Shown: positions 48,232 through 61,201, counted from the first letter of the stretch. The stretch: DNA of 64,000 nucleotides from Membranipora membranacea (GCA_914767715.1 OU612071.1:23185681-23249680), one strand, 5' to 3'. The notes: generated by a model not told the origin, from the letters alone. Translations and numbers: made by a program.

Positions 48232-50952
48232 AGTTCTCTGGATTTCATAGTGTGACCAGGTTAACGGGAACATTGCAATACAGGTAATTTCAGAAAAAGT
48301 GGCATTGTCTGTATATTTTTGACGACTCCTTTCCAATATAACTATTGTGATTAATCACGTCTGTAGGATGCAGATGGCGGTGTTCTGTCAAGATTCCAAC
48401 TTGGTCCCTGCTGTGCACATTGATGTTCTTAGCTCAAGTGAAAAAATTGGCTTTGCGTCTGAATATTCCAGAAACCATTTTTGCAAATTCGTTTTTGTTT
48501 CTATCAGCGATAACAAAACTTTATTAACATTTCATGGAACCCTGACAGCATTCTTTAACATGAATTGATTATCGCCTGCCTGTGGGGAGGGAAAAATCTA
48601 ACCTGACATAGAGAATCCACTGTAAATCCCGACTACAGCACCCTTATCAGCTTATCAGCAATGTGTGAAACCGAGGAATTCAAAACAAGTTTTGTTCAGT
48701 TTCATTGGTACCTTGAACAAAAGCCATGTAGCTCTATCTGTCTTAGAGAAGAGAACATCACAATTATTTATGAATAATTAACATAAATCAAAGAGCCTGC
48801 AAGTCCATTTTTGTTTATTAGGGGAGAGTTTGGTGGCATCCTTTGATCATTTCCAATAACATTTCAGCGACTACAGTACACTATGTTAGTGTTCAACAGG
48901 GATCACACTGATATAATACAGTCAACGATTGACCTTCTTTTCATTCTGGGTATAAAACTTAGTAACACCTCTCTGTCAACAGACACACTGTCTAATACTT
49001 TTATTTGCAGCTACTAAGAATGAGTGAAGCTAGGCCGGGTATTATTTAACTTTGAGTGCTTCACATAATAAATAATTTGACGGGCTGCTGGGGAGATTTT
49101 TATCATGTGAATGTTTTCCTTACATTTTCACTTTCATCTCACAGCCGAAGTAATCTCCGACAACAAAACTACACGATTATATTACTAGAACTGATAAGAT
49201 CAGAGACCACCGAAAAGGAGCAAAACTATTCGGCTCAGTTGGACAGATCATAGCTTAATTCACTCATGGTTTACTGGTCAGAGTGAACATATATACGATT
49301 CATTTGTCTGTATTCGGAGTTGCTCCCTTGTCCATTTGAGAAAAAACAACTCCGAATTTAGGCAAATGGATCAATATTGATCTAGAGCATGGGTGGGCAA
49401 CCTTTTTCTAAAAAAATTCCACATTTTACACAGGCTCAACACAATTAGGCGCAACATTTCTTTCAGGTAAAAAATCGGAACCGGAGTAACAACTATGTAT
49501 AAACTAAAATAGATTTATTTGCAAGAGCCGTGGTATGTTGCAAGGAACTTCAGCTCAACAGAAATACTAATTTAAAAAATCTTGTGAAGTTTTGCATGTG
49601 TATGGAAAAGGGCAGGGTGGGTGTGGGAGGGGTGCTGACACCCCTGCGCAGCGGGGAAGCTTTTTGCACATGCCTGTAAAATTAGATGCAATCTGGAACA
49701 TTTCAGTGATAAAGCAGGAGCATTTGTAACATGAAAACTTGTTGATACTCATCTGCATTTCTTGTTCAAGGTGACAGATTTGCTAAAAAAACTAATTACT
49801 ACGATATCAACAAAAAATTTTATTCGAATTTCCAAATGTCACCGTTCTGGGTTATTTTGAAAATAAAGCACTTGAAAAAAAGGAGTTAACACCAATACAG
49901 TTAAGATGATTATGTCTAGAAACGGCTTTGGAAGCTACATGCTTAATGCTGAATGGCCACTATTTTGAAATATATTGTGCATATATATAATTGAATATCA
50001 AGATTACAAAATGCGAGATGGGGATCAAAATTAATGTGTAATATATATCTTTTCAGGCATAATGCCACAATCAGCCCGCAAAATAGTGTTCATTAGGCCG
50101 CACTGGAAAATAGACCAGGTTGCCGACAGCTAATCTAGAGGTATGCAGGACTTTTACTTGCACCCAATAGGAATTAGCGGTGTAAAATTCTAAAATCCGA
50201 CAATATCTCACAAACACAACTATGTCTGAGAATTAAACCCACAGCTCTTTTTGCAACCCATAAGGTAATTGTTACTGAGACATAATTCATCTCATGTCAT
50301 ATATGCTGCCTGGTAAAAAAAGAACAGTGGCAAGCTTTTAACGAATAGGAATATCTGTGATTGGTGTTACACGTCACAAATACAACGACACAACAAATTA
50401 TACAGGCGATTTGGTCTAGATAAAAAATTAACATAATAAGGAGATTGAAATTGCCGCTATCTGAACTTATGACAGGTCGTACATGGGCAGCTACTATAAG
50501 AGAACTGAATAATAGTATAATCTGTGACAAGTTTGCATGAATGAATGAATATAATTAAGAAATCATAGCGATAGCTTGTGTTATTTAAACTCACATGGGA
50601 GAAGTGTGAAGCAGATTACATGAAAATTATTTTAATAACTCCTAGGAGCACAGAGTTTACCAATGGGTATATCCAGGGCGGTATATTCTAAAAAAATTCA
50701 CTCACTGACATTTTAGAGATGACCATAATGATCGGGCGCAGCCCGATCCACACGCCGGAGGCGTGGCGGGGAGGGTGTGGGAGGGGCGCTTTAGCGCCCT
50801 GCCACAACAGTAATTTTTGCATATCGGTAGAAAAATAGTGCAAGCAGAGAGGTATTTCAATAGCTCACTGAGCTGTTGGGTACTTGCAGAAAACAACTCA
50901 ATAGCAGTAGAAGATTACGGTAAAAATGCTCCAGTTATAAAGCACCCATTTG
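48232..50952. other. Non-coding stretch
   Basis: No supported gene. GC-richer patches at about 49605-49675 and 50735-50805 contain similar GGGTGTGGGAGGGG(C/T)GCT strings, in the same orientation about 1.1 kb apart. Confidence 0.45.
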
Positions 50953-51050
50953 GAAAAAAATCTGACCATGTTGGGACTCGAACCCACAACATTCTTAATA
51001 AACAGTGAGTTCAAGGCAGACCTCTACATACACACTGGGCTATTCAGCCT
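50953..51050 (-). other. tRNA-like sequence with A box, B box and T-run
   Basis: On the minus strand TAGCCCAGTGTG (A box, about 51043-51032) and GGGTTCGAGTCC (B box, about 50984-50973) are followed by a T7 run at 50959-50953. The A-to-B distance is larger than in a compact tRNA, and I could not draw a proper cloverleaf. Likely tRNA-derived. Confidence 0.5.
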
Positions 51051-51093
51051 GGCTATATAGCATGTGCTTTAATATGCCCGGGTGCTTTAGTGA

Positions 51094-51334
51094 TTAGCCT
51101 TTGAACCTTGGAAATTTCTATCAAAGCAGATGTATTTGAACCATTGATACTACTATTAAAGCTGATTTTAAACGCTTTGACCAGGCACTAAGGCTTAAAT
51201 TATTTGCTCAAGTATGACTGTTCTTTTAGATATTAGCCTTTGTACCATAGAAATTTTTATTTGAGCAAATTTTAACCATCAACATTTCTATTGAAGCAGA
51301 TTATACACATTTTGCCCAGGCACTTAGGCTTTAT
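51094..51334. repeat. Tandem duplication, offset about 138 bp
   Basis: ATTAGCCTTTG(A/T)ACC begins near 51095 and 51233. Both copies continue with AAATTT(C/T)TAT and end in CCAGGCACT(A/T)AGGCTT. Confidence 0.75.
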
Positions 51335-54300
51335 TAAATTGCACTGATGATTGATTGAGGATTGCACATAGACAAAACATTTTTATGCAACCTCATAGAC
51401 ATAGACAAAACTATGTCTATTGGATTGAATAAAAATGGCTAGAAAAAGCCAAAAAACCTGTGCTGGCTGTTGCAAGTTTTCTATGTCATAGCATCACCTG
51501 CTGTTTTTCATACTACTCCCAAAGAGAAGATCAGGTATGAATCTAGTTATCTTGACAATATTTGAGGATGGATAGGCATAACTGTAGGTGTTTATTGTGT
51601 GCAAAAATAGGGCTCAGCTGCCACATAAGTTGTCAGAAGTCCCCTATGAGAACTGTTTCATGGGCATTGCCATAATACCACCTCAAACTTCGTTTTCGGT
51701 GGGATCAACTTGTAGCCCATCCTCTAAGGATTTCTGTCATGAAAAAGAGGGGTTTTGTCACTCTCTGTGCTCGGAAGCTAAAATGAAAAATGCATTTGTA
51801 ACCCTCAAATTATTCTAGGATTGCTAGCAAAACCTTATGATATTAGCCTATTTCACAGTTTGATGTTAAACCAATAGCCACAGCCATTCAAATAATGCCT
51901 AGTATGTGGTTACTTCAATCAATTTCATAACAACAAAAAGTGCACTTCTATCAATGAATCACCCCACAAGACCTTACAAGACATGACTGTATCAACTTCA
52001 AGCCGGTACACAGCTGAGAAATACAAAAATCAAACTGGCTGCCATACGCAGCCTCAACGCTTCTGCTAAATAATGCCAGATGAGAGAATTACATCGGAAG
52101 TATTACTTTACCTTCAATATGTGGATTTTTTGAGAACTATACAGCAACATGTAGCTTCTGATAGTAGCCTACTTTACCACAGAACAGCAATAGCCACTTG
52201 GAAATAAAGCTTTGAGACTGTGCATTACAGTGCCTGTGTTGAGAGATATGATGGACATATGAAATCAAGAGCTGTCAATAAAACACGACGGAGAAAACAT
52301 ATCGCTCAGTTCTTGCCTCAAACTTAAACCTTAGAATAATTATTATGAGTTACATTTCGTAAGCATAGAAAGTGTACACATTTTTGCTGCTGATTTGCTA
52401 ACGTCCGACTGCAACTTAAATTTCTGCTATTTTTTATGGTTTACCAACAGAGAATTTTCCCGAGTTACACAGCTTCATCATTTATAGTATTGTTTATATT
52501 GTTTGTATTATTGTTTGAAGCAGTCACATACTGCAACCTAATTTGAAAATTTCACTTTTACTGTTTCAGCTAAGGCCTCATCATCACTTTTCACATAATT
52601 GCATTTTGAGTTTCAGTATGATATCCTATTGCTCCTAGAGTTGCCTGATGGGCAATACCCGTCAGAATGATTTCAGCATTTGCTTTTATCTTCTGTTTCT
52701 TGGTCACCATTGAATAAACTGGTGAGGTAATTCTCTGTATGGTGTTGTTTTTTTTTATAGATGGGTGATCTCAGTGGACGTCTTAGACTGACTGGACCTA
52801 TTGCGTTTTGACAAAATAGTACCGTGCTTGAACCGAGATCGATTATTCTATCGCCGAGACAAAGCCTTCACACTTCCCCAGTGAATGACTTCATCTCAAG
52901 AAGCTGCTCCAACGACTCCCACTCCCTATGCCTGCCTCTCTGTTTTATTCAAGTGGCCGAAATTTTGTTGCATAGATGACGCTTCTACAAGCGATTAGGC
53001 TGTGTTTCCTTTACTCGATGCTAGCTGTCTTATGAAACTTGTTAAATGAGAATGTGAAAATCTTTTTGCGACTTATTATACTACCGTGATGTAAGCGTGC
53101 GCTGTCCTTACAAGTTGTTGTGGGTATTTGTGATCACTTAGAGGTACTACGCTTCTTCGTTGTAACTTTATTTATTTATTTATTTTATTAGATAGTAAAA
53201 CTTCTTACATATATATGAGACATAAAATGTCTAAGCCAATAGTAATACAGCAGTTCATATGATGGTAACAAAAGGTAGTCAGGATACAGAGAGCAAATGA
53301 ATATTCAATCAATTAATTTCGATGACAGCACAATCAGTCATGAATCTTGGCCCATTCTTAAACACGATGACATATCAATGATGATGATATGAATCTGTCT
53401 ATTCACATCTGATGTCATCCTTACACCTGCTGAAGATCTATTGTGGTCTGGTAAGGGGGGGGGGGGGGTGGTTTATTCTTGCATGGTTATCTCTCAGCTT
53501 AGGTTGTTCTTTGTTGTTGTTTGGTGTTGTTGGGGATTTCTTGGTAATATTGGTTGTTGATGAGGCTGGTGTCTGTTGATGTAGTGTTGTTGGTTCTAGA
53601 TCAGTCAGTGTTCATCTCTGGTGCATTCTGTTGATGTATCAGGAGTTGTCCTCTTTTACTGTAGGAGAACATGACTTGTCTTAGTTGTATTATGAAGGTC
53701 ATTAGGTTGGGTAGTCTTCATTGTTTGTGCCATACTTCACTAAAATTGTACTGCCTTTTCAACTCGGAGTTCAACGCATCCGCTGTGTATACTGGATTAC
53801 TTTTGGGTACAAGCATAGGGATCAGACGCACAAGTATGGCTTTACTCATGAAAGGACTATTCTGTCTCTGAAAGTAATAAAATGTATTCATTAAAAATAT
53901 TAATCAGCTAATCTACATGTAATTGCTGATGTAAAGAATATTATGTTACGCATTGTTTGTATCTGTTATCAAGATATTAAAACTTTATGGATCATTTAAT
54001 TATGAAGGTTATTCATGCCGCTAAAATACAGGATAAATGCAATTTCGTTTGAATGCATCCCTCCCATCTCATGTTCCAATGTCAATATGTAATTGTGGGA
54101 TTCCAGGTTATGGAGTCACCACATTCACTCTCCGCTACTGAGATCTGTGCTCAAGAGCTCGGTATGATGATTCTCACTATGTGACACTGACTTATTTACA
54201 GGCGATCTCATTTGATTCGATCAAACACTGGACTCAGGAGCATGCCTTTCAATTCTTATGAAGTTTGACATCAAACGCAACTCACCTTAAACAATGCATA

Positions 54301-57081
54301 CCTTATTTCAACGAGTTATACTTTCTAGTTAATGATGCCATGCATGCTCGATTTAATTCATTTAGCTAAATTAGTTGATGGTATAGATAATCCAACCAAA
54401 TGTTATACTGTGCCATTATCAAATAATAAGGCAAGTTCTATTTCCCTATAAATATCACGAACGTACAATAAATGAAAATATTATGATAACAACTTGTAAA
54501 ACTTTCATGTTTACAAAAAACTGACCTGTCTGCAAATGAAGTTGCAAACAAAAGAGCGCTGCTTGTCGACCAGAGGGTCGCCAAACAGATCATTGCTTTC
54601 CATTGGTGAACCATGCTCTTATATAGCATGGTTCCAGACACATTAAAAAACTGCTGATGTTGGTATAGACAATTCTCCTGTTTGCTGCTGTGTATGCGAC
54701 ATCTGCACGCCCTTAGTTGCAATCGTCCTCGATTGCTATGACATGTCAAATGATCTGGCATGTCGCCTGGTTCCTGTAGTCCAAAAAATTATGGCTAGCC
54801 TGGGTACTGGAGGTCGCCAACCTCTCCCAGTGTTCTTTATCCTTTGTTTCTGCTTGTCCTGACGCTCCAAGTTGGTCTGCTGCTCCACTGACTCCGCTCC
54901 CTCATTGTTAGTCTCCGGCCGCTCCAGGTCATCTTGTCCACCTTGTGTTCCTGGTTGTCCATCCTAACCATTGAGTCCCATATCGCTAGGTTGTACAGTA
55001 CAGCTTTAGGTGTGGTAGCAGCTCCTACAAAATCCCCTCACTGGCTCTAACCATAAGCCTCGTCAAGTATTGTCCTGCTCACTTCCTGCTCAATCTCTGC
55101 CCTGTTGCAAGTCTAAATTGACCTGCTTTTGTCAACATTTTGTCACCTGAAACTATAATTGTGTCACCCGATGCAAGTCATTGCAAAAGGTGACGCCAGA
55201 AAAGACACACGGGTTACAATGCAGGGGTCTGATTTTTCTCAAAAATTTCACCAAGTTCTGTTTCTCTCAATGATAAATTACCTTACACTCACTTCATAAT
55301 ATTATAACTGTATTCAATTTAATCATTTATTTGTAGATATACACACCAAGGAGTAAAACTCCTTGTAATACAATATAAAATTGACTTACCAACTTTCAAA
55401 AATTTACATATTGTGTCCTCTTATTTAAACACAAGACAACTCTCAATTCAAATGAACCTGTAAAAAAATGGAATCTCTAAAAGTTAAACAGGAAGTGGGT
55501 GTTTGCCAACACAACAGCAAGACTGCAAACTCTTTTTCTTTGGAGCTGAAACTGACTAGGAGTAGTTATTCCCAGTCCAGACACTGGTTTTGGAGTTGTA
55601 TATTCTGATTGAGCCTCCCCATCCATAATGAGTAAGTTTAAAGTTAACACATACTAGATCATCCCAAAGAGGTGACAGCAAGTACTAGCAGAGCATATCC
55701 AGCGGGCACATTGTATGCGGCAACATGTTTCCAATGTCGCAATTGGATTATTTCTGTGTTGCATGGTACACGTTTAACATTCAATATCTTGTAGATGCAT
55801 AAATGGTGCATACAAAGCAACACAGTTTTTTCCAATATGGTAACTGCGCAGTAACTACAGCTACTTTACTAGAGAGTAATTTGCAAGAATACTAGCATCA
55901 TATGTGATCAAATGCTTTGCCAACATATAATAGCGTGACAGATTGCCACATTAGGCAGACGTAGTTCAGCCTCTAAGGTAAACATCTTTCCAACATAGTT
56001 TAGATACAGTTGTGCCGGCTGGGTATAGTGGTGAATATAGTTAGTTACAGTTAGCACTAAAGTTTTTGCCAGCATTCAAATCATTTCCAATCATGTTGTT
56101 AAGATCAAGGGCAGTCTGATAATTAGAAACCTTCCCATGGTGACATTGTACTTACAGTAGAGAAGCAGATAGGACCAACCCCATGATTGCAGCACATGTT
56201 AATCCGACCTTCACAAAATCACATTACAAAATATAGTACAGTTGTGAAATACCCTTTACCAGTGGTTCCTACATATCGTAGCAGCGGTTGGATTGTGTAT
56301 ACCAACAAATGAGTGTAGCAAAAGTAGAGAGCTGAGCCTAGCATACACGCGCCCCAGCATGCAATCACATGAATCCAACATGCATTCAGACAAGCACACT
56401 TTGCCTGCCATTGTACTCCTTTGTTCACCAAACAAAAAGCCTTTTGCTACACAACTCTCATAGGTGCATTGGGGCATGTCTCCCTGACATCAGCCCCAAG
56501 GGCCTATCCAACATACTACAGCATAGGGGTACTTTATTTTGTAATGCAAGTATTATTGTGATTGCTGCATGATGTTAATCATTTCAATTGATATTAAAGT
56601 ATGGATTGGATTCAATAACCAACCAAGGCAGGTGTCCCCTCCCATTTTCCTTATCCCCTGATTGAGTTAGATAGGCTCACTTTTATAATGCACTATGTTA
56701 TACCATAGTCGCTTGTGACTTAGGCCCAGTCATCTAGTGAATGGGAAACCCTATCCATCATACTAGATTTCCCAGTATGAGGGTGATTAGGCATTCTGAG
56801 GCACCCACACTTCAGTACTATTCATTCAAATCACTATGAACCAATCTTGTTTTAGGCCGTCAAAACACCCTGCATCCCGGTGAGTGGTCAGTTAATGCCT
56901 CACTACTACAACTACAGAAACCCAAGCACACAGGTACAGCCCATGTTGACAATCAAGAGCTGTGACACACACCAGAGATGGAAGTCTTCGGCTAGACCAG
57001 AAGTAGTAGGCGCCAAATTCCCCTGGTTTCTTTATCCTTCATATACGACCATCTCTTTGAACGTGGTGAGGTCAGAAGAAA
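51335..57081. other. Non-coding stretch
   Basis: No gene I can support. It includes a G14 run at 53455-53468, a T/G-rich block at 53500-53600, a small AACCATGCT inverted repeat near 54610-54634, and unrecognised open frames at 54438-54761 and 56219-56477. Confidence 0.45.
53455..53468. repeat. G14 homopolymer
   Basis: Fourteen consecutive G residues. Confidence 0.9.
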
Positions 57082-57330
57082 GATTCCAGATCCATGCAGC
57101 ACTGTTTTCCATGTCCACAGTGTGCAATGTCTCAATCCAAGCAATTTTCCAGTCCAGGTTCCGCCAAACCACTCGTCCATAGAGTGTAAAGATTCCAAAT
57201 CCACGCAGCACTGTTTTGCATGTCCACAGTGTGCAATGTTCCAATCCAAGCAACTTTCCAGTCCAGGATACGCCGTACCATTCCTCCATAGAGCGTTTTG
57301 ACTCCAGATCCACAGAAGAGAGATTGCTCA
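57082..57330. repeat. 109-bp tandem repeat, about 2.3 copies
   Basis: GA(T/C)TCCA(G/A)ATCCA starts at 57082, 57191 and 57300, with blocks such as GCAGCACTGTTTT and GTCCACAGTGTGCAATGT shared by the first two. Three overlapping reverse frames (57032-57358) encode the same tryptophan-rich peptide because the 109-bp unit shifts frame by one at each copy. They are not genes. Confidence 0.9.
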
Positions 57331-57600
57331 ATCCAAGTGGCCAATCAAAAGAATGCACAACAACTCAAAACGCACTCAAAATATTCAGGTGGGACCAATT
57401 TCGCCTAAGATACCAATTCTCTTTTCTTTCATATTTTTTGTTGTTGTAATAAGCTCGTGTGAATATTTTGGGTATTAATTGTGGGTAATAATTTGTGGGC
57501 ACCATTACATGTCAATTGAATAACACATCGCTCAGCCAAACATCACCAATCTATATGCCCATGCCATAGCAATGAAGCAGTCAGTTTATAGCGGTTATTA

Positions 57601-57985
57601 TTAAAGGGCAACCAAGGTTTCAAACAACTTCTCATTGATGGCCATTGATTAATAGCAGATTGCACCTTCTGCATGGGGAAAAAGACAAAATACAATTCGG
57701 ATGATTATTCAGCCAGAATTCTTGTGAAACATTTCTTCCATCAGGTACTCAAATTCAGCTACAAGAGAATACCGCTTAGCAGTTTCCTGTTCCTGTTATT
57801 ATTTAGCCTGTGCTCTATAATTATTACAGCAAAGTCTTGGAACCTCCCCTAAACTGAAGTGTTACCCAGCTTAGAGTCAGCAACTACTTTGAGTTTTGCA
57901 TCGCGTAATGCACAAAGCTGATGCTGCCCAGCACATTATTTGCTACCCATTAATGCATTGCTGCGAAACCTTGGTTGCCCTTTAA
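57601..57985. mobile_element. TTAA-flanked MITE
   Basis: TTAAAGGGCAACCAAGGTTT at 57601-57620 has its exact reverse complement at 57966-57985, so both ends carry the TTAA target of piggyBac-type elements. The 385-bp body is non-coding. It sits one base below the TGA that ends the integrase-containing frame. Confidence 0.85.
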
Positions 57986-57986
57986 G

Positions 57987-59117
57987 TCAGATACATTTAT
58001 AAATTGAATAATAATAACATAAGCTGTAATAAGTGTATGTGCGAAGGGATGAGTTATTCCTAGCTCGAAGATTATAGCCATGTGAACTTGTCTTAGTAGA
58101 ATCATTCTGAGCTGGTGTAGCGGAGTTAGAAGACAGAACGGCCACAGCAGGATTAGTTGCTGGTTTCCTCTTTACAGATACATAGCTGGCAGGAGTAAAA
58201 TCAGATGTCAAAGGTGTCTTAGCTTTCTTCAAATGCATCAGGTGGGTAGTAAACTGAGTTCCCACTGGCAAATTAGTTGTGCCTAGTGCCCTAACATCAT
58301 TATTTAATCTGTGTAACATAACAACCAGATAAGGCCCTTGATATGACGAAGAAAATTTCTTCACATTGCTAACTGCCACATGAGGAACCCTCACGTAAAC
58401 CACATCCCCAACCCTATATTGATCTCCGTTAGTATTAAGATCATGGTGGTATTTATAGTTAGTAAGCGCACATTCCAAGTTACCCCTTGCCAATGCCCAT
58501 GCAACCTTCAGGGAATCATACAGTTCCTCAACTGGGTCTTTGTTTGCATTATTATTGTCTGTAATGCCTATTAGATTCCCATGTATCTTATGTTGATATT
58601 GCATGGCACCTGTCAAGTCATTCAATGGAAATTTTTCTCTAAATAAATGCCAATCATATAATAGTAGTTTATGTATGACAGGTTGACCAATATTGTTCCC
58701 CAAATCAGAAAAATCAAGTGCTATCGTATTCAGCTTGTCAATGCCACTGGCCCTCCTGACAGTCCCATCAATATGTGCATAGAAGAATAAATCTCCATCA
58801 ATTACCATTGGAATGTCCTGATTTAATGCGCAATCAATGAGGCTTGGAGTGTCATGCAGAATGTTGTTATGAGGGTTTAACCACATAGTCCTGTTGGTGA
58901 CACCTAATGAAACAGCCATTGGAATTCGTTTAGTGCATTGTTCTGGTGAAGAGTTAATATCATAGTGGTCCACTGGCTGACAAGGATAGATGGTTATGTA
59001 ATCATGTAGTTTCTGTGCATAAATGTATGAATTATTCAGAAGATGTCTCGCAGCCAGAATAGGATGTTCATCAAGTGATACAAGTAAAAGATCCGTCATC
59101 TTCATCATATTTGACAA
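57987..59117 (-). pseudogene. Envelope-like segment joined to integrase C-terminal domain (Ty3/gypsy-type remnant)
   Basis: A 376-codon frame. Residues 1 to about 190 look like the ectodomain of a retroelement envelope glycoprotein, with cysteines at 46, 61 and 96, sequons (NRT, NNS) and beta-rich sequence. From about residue 194 the frame reads as the integrase C-terminus: a VEELYDSLKVAWALAR helix, QYRVGDVVYV at 233-242 and the GPY/F signature SSYQGPYLVV at 257-266. A hydrophilic tail contains GYNLRARN. In Ty3/gypsy elements integrase precedes envelope, so this order is inverted and the envelope's membrane anchor is missing. Probably a chimaera made by recombination or deletion between two copies. 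The integrase identity is firm; the envelope identity rests mainly on the upstream frames. Confidence 0.65.
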
Positions 59118-59671
59118 GTTAGCCTAAATATTGTGTGAAACATCTGGTTAAAATTCTGTGAAACATGTATTTCAATTGCCTGCAGTCTAGAATTCAATTC
59201 AGTCGCTAAAACGGTCCCCTCTATCTGTCGTTTCTCCCTTGTCTTAGTAAGGTCACCAACTTTAACTGCGACACCCTGGTCAGTTATGTCTAAAAACCCG
59301 CCACAGTCCTCGTTTTGCTGAATATGCTTTGGGTTTGCAAAAGTCAAGGCCAATTCCCCGTCATTTGATAGCCAAGTCCTGTCCTGTAGTTTTCCTTGAT
59401 AGAATATATGCGGTAAATAGAGATATTTTTCATTTTCATTTTGTGTCCATAACAGGCCTGATTCATCAAACAAATTACAAAAACCTGAATGGTAGTCACA
59501 GTGAGCTGTGCTACCCATAGGACTCTGCATGTCATCATCTTTACCATGTCTGATGAATACCACAGATTCATAGAGAAAAACATTATTTTGATGAAAAGTC
59601 ATAATCAGTGCAGCACTTAAATCCTGTGTGATACTCCAATTCAGTTGTAATTTGAGTTTGGTATATTCCAC
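59105..59671 (-). pseudogene. Envelope-like glycoprotein, middle segment
   Basis: 188 codons in a different frame from the segments on either side, so frameshifts separate them (near 59640 and 59110). It contains paired cysteines (CDYHSGFC at 58-65), a DCGGF motif and REKR at residues 145-148, which matches the furin consensus used to cleave viral-type envelope proteins into two subunits. No membrane span is seen after the site within this frame. Confidence 0.5.
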
Positions 59672-59745
59672 CTATTTCAGTCATGTCACCAAAAGGTGCC
59701 CTTTTAAATTGTACCATGTTTTTGCAAGTTTCCATTGTCACAAGT

Positions 59746-60336
59746 TCATTTGTGTGTAGTCGTCCTATACCTATTCTCACCAAAAGATCCTGCATGTGTT
59801 GTGATGTCAGTTCTGACTATGTTACAGTGATGTGCCTTGGATTTATATTGAATCAGATTCGGTTTGAACAAAGTCACATTCTGGTCTATTGATGCATGCA
59901 AGTCCATGTGGCCACGTTTGAGATCACAACCTGATAGGTTTTGCAGTCTGAATTTAGCAACCGGATGATCAGTTTTGCATATCATTGGTGTTGTTGCATT
60001 CACGTTACCGACAAAACCTAATAGGGTCATACAAATAGCTAAGATGATAAAACCAAGTCCAGATGTTTGTCTATATTTGGAAATTTTTGTCCCAGTCATT
60101 GTTTTCTTTGACACATCATGTGGCATGTCATTTGAAAATCCAGTGGTCACATTCCTATTGTCATATTCGATGTCATCAATCACATCAATGGCACATGTGT
60201 CAAATATGCGATTGTCAAACCCCTCATAATGCCTATTATTTGTATTTTCAGATGGAGGCTCCTGAGGGACCTGAGAATTGGCCATAGTGTGTGTACCACG
60301 ACCTCCTCTGCCTCTGCCTCCTCTAAGATGTATCAC
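59746..60336 (-). pseudogene. Envelope-like glycoprotein, N-terminal segment
   Basis: 196 codons. An arginine/glycine-rich stretch (RGGRGRGGRG) at residues 5-14 and an acidic region precede a hydrophobic segment at 93-110 (GLGFIILAICMTLLGFVG). A plausible signal-cleavage site follows (VNA), then cysteines and two sequons (NLS, NVT). This fits a secreted or membrane glycoprotein with a long cytosolic leader, as in several retroelement envelopes. The frame is open to a TAA near 60380, so the RGG part may belong to an upstream gene. At least one more frame change occurs near 59760 before the next segment. Confidence 0.5.
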
Positions 60337-60620
60337 ACTCTCAGCACGAGGTCTTCGGGCAACTTGCGTCCCTTTTTAAGGGCAGCCCACCCTCTGTTTT
60401 GTCATAAACAGGGCAAACAAGTCATCTCTCTGACTTGTGTATGAGTTGTACTTTGCTCAATGTGGAGAATTTGAGTAGTGGACTATGGAAAGAGGGATCG
60501 ATGAGATTGTTTGAGATGCTCGTCAACACACAGGGGTGGCTCCATGCTGCTGGGGCCGGCCATGAGGAGGTTGTACTAGAGAAGTACATATCGAATGACA
60601 AGCGTGAGGGATTTGAAACA

Positions 60621-60854
60621 TTATATTGATGTATTATAATTGACTGCAGTGGCTTCTACAACTTTTCTGACGTCAATCTCTAAATTACCCGAAGCAAACA
60701 CAATGCAAAACAACCCAGCAGCTAAGCAAATTGAGACAAACAGCCATGTATATAACTTGAACAGAAACCATACACATGTGATGCACAGGACACCCAGTAT
60801 TACCCTAGTAAGCTGGGAAATAGAATAGATGACAGCATAGAAGCAAGTGCTCAC
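60621..60854 (-). CDS. Small hydrophobic open frame, unrecognised
   Basis: 77 codons with two adjacent membrane-like stretches (VILGVLCITCVWFLFKLY and LFVSICLAAGLFCIVFA). It lies about 300 bp upstream of the envelope-like frames on the same strand, so it may be a fragment of the same element. No family is recognised, and it may be chance. Confidence 0.25.
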   Translation of the reverse strand: MSTCFYAVIYSISQLTRVILGVLCITCVWFLFKLYTWLFVSICLAAGLFCIVFASGNLEIDVRKVVEATAVNYNTSI

Positions 60855-61201
60855 GTTGAAATATTCAGGTAAAGTTCAATTTGGTGAATAGTGGCGAACT
60901 TCAGATTTTGAGGCCAAGTGCTCAACTCCCATCGATGACTTGAGGATTTGCATAACAAATATTTATATGTCAACGCACAAAAGAGTGCTCAATTTTTCTT
61001 TTGGTTTTGCATATATTTTTTGTTGAAATAATATAAATATTCGCTCAGTTAAGTTTTTTATCTCCATAGTTCAAAGTTCATATACAACACCATCCTTGCG
61101 TGTTGAGCTGCCACAAACATCTGTTGCCTTCACAATACTTTCCAGAAGGCATCTGCCTGGACATGCTGCATAACACACTCCTGATAGCATCAGTAGCGCA
61201 A

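Noticed and set aside
54780-54960. Gln/Glu-rich minus-strand segment as a retroelement pol tail
   Set aside because: Hydrophilic composition and a GRGWRPP-like end are suggestive, but no adjoining integrase or other domain is visible.
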